Assembly (NCBI GenBank): GCA_945872325.1
Contig: CAMBZY010000101.1
Location: 1-8,847 of the forward strand
Direction: 5' to 3'
Source: Candidatus Kuenenia stuttgartensis
Lineage (GTDB): Bacteria > Planctomycetota > Planctomycetia > Isosphaerales > Isosphaeraceae
Length of the DNA: 8,847 bases
Every line of letters starts with the position of its first letter. Position 1 is the stretch's first letter. The notes below the pieces were generated by a model. It searched no databases. It was not told the origin of the DNA and was given only the letters and a program-made list of their open reading frames with translations. A program made the position numbers and the translations under genes. Shown here piece after piece: positions 6,858 to 8,847 of this stretch.

Positions 6858-8642
6858 ATGATTCGTACGTTCAGTAATACTCTATTGACGGCATGTATGC
6901 TCGCCATCTCGGCAACCACTGCCTTGGGCCAGCAGACAGAAGAAATCAAACTTGAAACCTGGTTCAAAGCTTATATCGAACAGGTCATGGTGGATGAACC
7001 CATGACCGCCACGAGGCTTGGCGATCACAGGTTTGACGACCGTCTTGAAGATCTCTCGCCTGATGCCCGGCTGATGCGATTGAATCGAGATAAAAAAGCG
7101 TTGGCGGATTTGCCTCAAGCCGTAAATTACAAGTCATTGAAACGTGCTTCGCAAGTGGATTACGAGATCCTCTCGAGATATCTGGAATCGAGAATCTGGC
7201 TCTCCGAGAATTTCAAAACCTTCGAGGAAGATCCACGGGTCTGGGGCGAATATCTGACAGAGTCGGTTTATCTGCCACTGGTGCAATCGACTCTGCCCAA
7301 AGCGACGAATCTGAAAAACGCCATGAAACGCATGGAATTGATTCCGTCCGTTGTCGATATCGCTCGAAAAACCATTAAAAACCCGCCCAAAGCCAAGACT
7401 CAGACGGCCATCCTGCAAACTCAGGGTGCAATCGACTTTTATTCCAAAGAGATTTATCTGATCACAGGCCGGCCTGCAAATGATGCTGAGCTGACGGCCA
7501 AATCCAAGCCAATCATCAACGCTCTTGCAAAGCACCTGGAATTCTTGAAAACTGAAGTTCTGCCAAGATCGGGCGAGAACTGGCGAATCGGCCGTGCCTT
7601 GTTCGAGAAAAAACTCGACTACGAACTCGATGCCGGCCTGACTGCCGATGAAATCCTTGCGGAAGCCGAGCGTGAAGCCGACCGGGTGGACCGTGAAATG
7701 GTGGTGATCGCTCGCCAGATGTGGGCCCAGGCTTATCCGGGAGTTGTGATTCCCCCAGATGATGCCGCAGGTCGCAGACTCCTTGTGGCAAAGGCACTTG
7801 CCGCTACCGCAAAAAATCACGGCCAGCCCGATACACTTGTCAAAGATGCCCGGGCCACGGTTGCGGATATCACAAAGTTCATCCGCGAAAAAGACATCAT
7901 GCGTCTACCATCGCCAGACCGTTGCGCGATTATTGAAATGCCTGAATTCATGCGTGGGAATTCCGTGGCGTATTTAAATCCAGCTCCACCGCTGGACATC
8001 ACGGCTCGAAGTGAATATGCGATCAGTCCTCCACCTGCCGATTGGTCGGCTCAGCGTGTGGAGAGTTTTCTGGGCGAATACAACTCGGCCATGCTCCAGA
8101 TTCTGACCATCCACGAAGCCTATCCAGGCCATTACGTGCAGCTGGAATATGCCAACCGAGTCCCTTCGCTGATCCGCCGGGTGCTGGGTTCAGGCACATA
8201 TAATGAAGGCTGGGCGGTTTATACGGAACAAACGATGCTTGACCAAGGCTTCGGTCAAGGCGATCTGGCATTGCGACTGAATCAGTTGAAGTTTTATCTG
8301 AGGGCGGTCTGCAACGCGATTCTCGACCATAAAATGCACTGTGGGGAGATGACCGATGAACAGGCCAGGCAGCTTTTGATGGACCGCGCTTTTCAGACGG
8401 AAGGTGAAGCTGTGGGCAAGATCATTCGCTCGAAGCAGTCGAGCGCACAGCTCTCCACGTATTTTGTCGGTAGAACAGCGTTTTATCGAACCCGCCAGTC
8501 CATCCAGCGCGAACTTGGCGACAAATTCGACTTGGGCAGGTATCACGAAGCAGTTCTTGAACAAGGCAGTGTACCTGTGAAATATCTGCCTGAACTGGTT
8601 CGGGAGCGATTGCAAAGGCCACGATCGGCGAAGGTGGATTAA
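6858..8642 (+). CDS. DUF885 family putative secreted zinc metallopeptidase
   Basis: A 594-residue protein of the DUF885 family (Pfam PF05960), typical in length (about 550-620). Residues 1-24 form a Sec signal peptide ending TALG before QQ, so it is exported; no lipobox is present. The zinc-binding-type motif HEAYPGH is at 419-425, with H419, E420 and H425. It is followed by NEGWAVYTE at 449-457, whose E450 is a likely third ligand, and by LDHKMH at 489-494. The preceding ISPPPADWSAQRVESFLGEYN and N-terminal DEPMTATRLGDHRFDDRL regions also match the family. DUF885 proteins are related to M3/M32-like gluzincins and are usually annotated as peptidases; the substrate here is unknown. AAAGGA at 6843-6848 lies 9 bases before the ATG and supports the start. 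It stands alone, divergent from the hypothetical gene, with no clear terminator downstream. Confidence 0.9.
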   Translation: MIRTFSNTLLTACMLAISATTALGQQTEEIKLETWFKAYIEQVMVDEPMTATRLGDHRFDDRLEDLSPDARLMRLNRDKKALADLPQAVNYKSLKRASQVDYEILSRYLESRIWLSENFKTFEEDPRVWGEYLTESVYLPLVQSTLPKATNLKNAMKRMELIPSVVDIARKTIKNPPKAKTQTAILQTQGAIDFYSKEIYLITGRPANDAELTAKSKPIINALAKHLEFLKTEVLPRSGENWRIGRALFEKKLDYELDAGLTADEILAEAEREADRVDREMVVIARQMWAQAYPGVVIPPDDAAGRRLLVAKALAATAKNHGQPDTLVKDARATVADITKFIREKDIMRLPSPDRCAIIEMPEFMRGNSVAYLNPAPPLDITARSEYAISPPPADWSAQRVESFLGEYNSAMLQILTIHEAYPGHYVQLEYANRVPSLIRRVLGSGTYNEGWAVYTEQTMLDQGFGQGDLALRLNQLKFYLRAVCNAILDHKMHCGEMTDEQARQLLMDRAFQTEGEAVGKIIRSKQSSAQLSTYFVGRTAFYRTRQSIQRELGDKFDLGRYHEAVLEQGSVPVKYLPELVRERLQRPRSAKVD

Positions 8643-8694
8643 TTCGAAAAAACATGGCTCCTGCTGGATTTTGGGGTGGTCCTTAAAATGCTTT

Positions 8695-8778
8695 TTATAT
8701 TGACTTTAAGTACCAACGGTGCGGTCCATACCAGCCAAAGCCAGCGACCTTGGTCTTGAGGACGAAAAAGAAGAATCC
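8695..8778 (-). other. Possible C-terminal remnant of a convergent gene
   Basis: On the - strand a 27-codon open stretch ends at a TAA (8697-8695) and reads as an aromatic-rich peptide ending GFGWYGPHRWYLKSI. It has no ATG, GTG or TTG, and an in-frame TAG (8781-8779) lies directly upstream, so it is not a complete gene as written. The protein-like composition and convergent placement, 52 bases past the DUF885 stop, would suit the tail of a neighbouring gene whose upstream part is broken by sequence error near the contig edge. It may equally be chance. The rest of 8643-8790 shows nothing I can support. Confidence 0.2.
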
Positions 8779-8788
8779 CTACCTGATT

Positions 8789-8843
8789 CCCCCCCACCGC
8801 TCGGCCCCAGGACCCAAAGGGCTGGGGCCGCGCGGGGGGGGGG
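8789..8843. repeat. Large GC-rich inverted repeat at the window edge
   Basis: CGGCCCCAG (8802-8810) pairs perfectly with CTGGGGCCG (8822-8830), and an inner CCC-aaa-GGG (8813-8821) closes the loop. Beyond a single mismatch, CCGC (8797-8800) pairs with 8832-8835. After one more mismatch, the C run 8789-8795 pairs with the G run 8837-8843. The whole foldback spans 55 bases and is far richer in GC than the rest of the window. It could be a genuine hairpin, such as a terminator stem, but its position at the very end and its continuation into poly-G suggest a foldback or base-calling artefact. Confidence 0.7.
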
Positions 8844-8847
8844 GGGG
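8834..8847 (+). other. Terminal poly-G run, likely assembly or sequencing artefact
   Basis: The window ends in 14 consecutive G residues directly after a strong hairpin. Poly-G tails of this kind are a known false signal of two-colour sequencing chemistry and often survive at contig ends. No coding or regulatory meaning should be given to this tract. Confidence 0.65.

Noticed and set aside
7134..7820. 228-codon open frame on the - strand
   Set aside because: It lies wholly inside the DUF885 gene, whose motifs and signal peptide are clear, and its translation shows no recognisable domain.
8719..8847. Open + strand frame from a GTG running off the window edge
   Set aside because: It is short, has no ribosome site, and most of its second half is translated from the suspect hairpin and poly-G tract.

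Overview
The window looks like ordinary chromosomal sequence from a planctomycete of moderate GC content. The clearest sign is a DUF1559 pseudopilin-like protein with a type IV prepilin N-terminus and a C-terminal H-X9-DG motif. It is followed 24 bases later by a small lipoprotein with a carboxypeptidase-regulatory-like domain, a pairing typical of that phylum. Shine-Dalgarno sequences are uneven: good before rtcB, the lipoprotein and the DUF885 gene, poor before several others, which also fits planctomycetes. The genus cannot be named from this sequence.

Layout: the + strand opens with the C-terminal part of a Ca2+/H+ antiporter (1-369). It continues with an RtcB-family RNA ligase (491-1891), then the DUF1559 protein and the lipoprotein (2163-3752). 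A strong intrinsic terminator at 3786-3828 ends that run. Three genes follow on the - strand, read from right to left: an unrecognised 254-residue protein (6635-5871), a GT4-type glycosyltransferase (start moved to 5714, ending 4557) and a histidine-phosphatase-superfamily protein (4489-3836). The glycosyltransferase has its own candidate extended -10 promoter, so the three are not necessarily a single operon. A 222-base divergent intergenic region leads to a secreted DUF885-family putative metallopeptidase on the + strand (6858-8642). The last 200 bases hold no confident gene. They carry what may be the end of a convergent - strand gene, then a large hairpin running into a poly-G tract at the very edge, which looks like a contig-end artefact.

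The genes suggest housekeeping and envelope functions: cation transport, RNA repair or splicing, surface pseudopilin and lipoprotein, glycan synthesis, and extracytoplasmic peptide hydrolysis. I saw no CRISPR array, transposon, toxin-antitoxin pair, tRNA, rRNA or riboswitch. I found no convincing new multigene system. The points worth a second look are motif deviations in the antiporter, ligase and glycosyltransferase, one orphan protein, and the odd right-hand edge.
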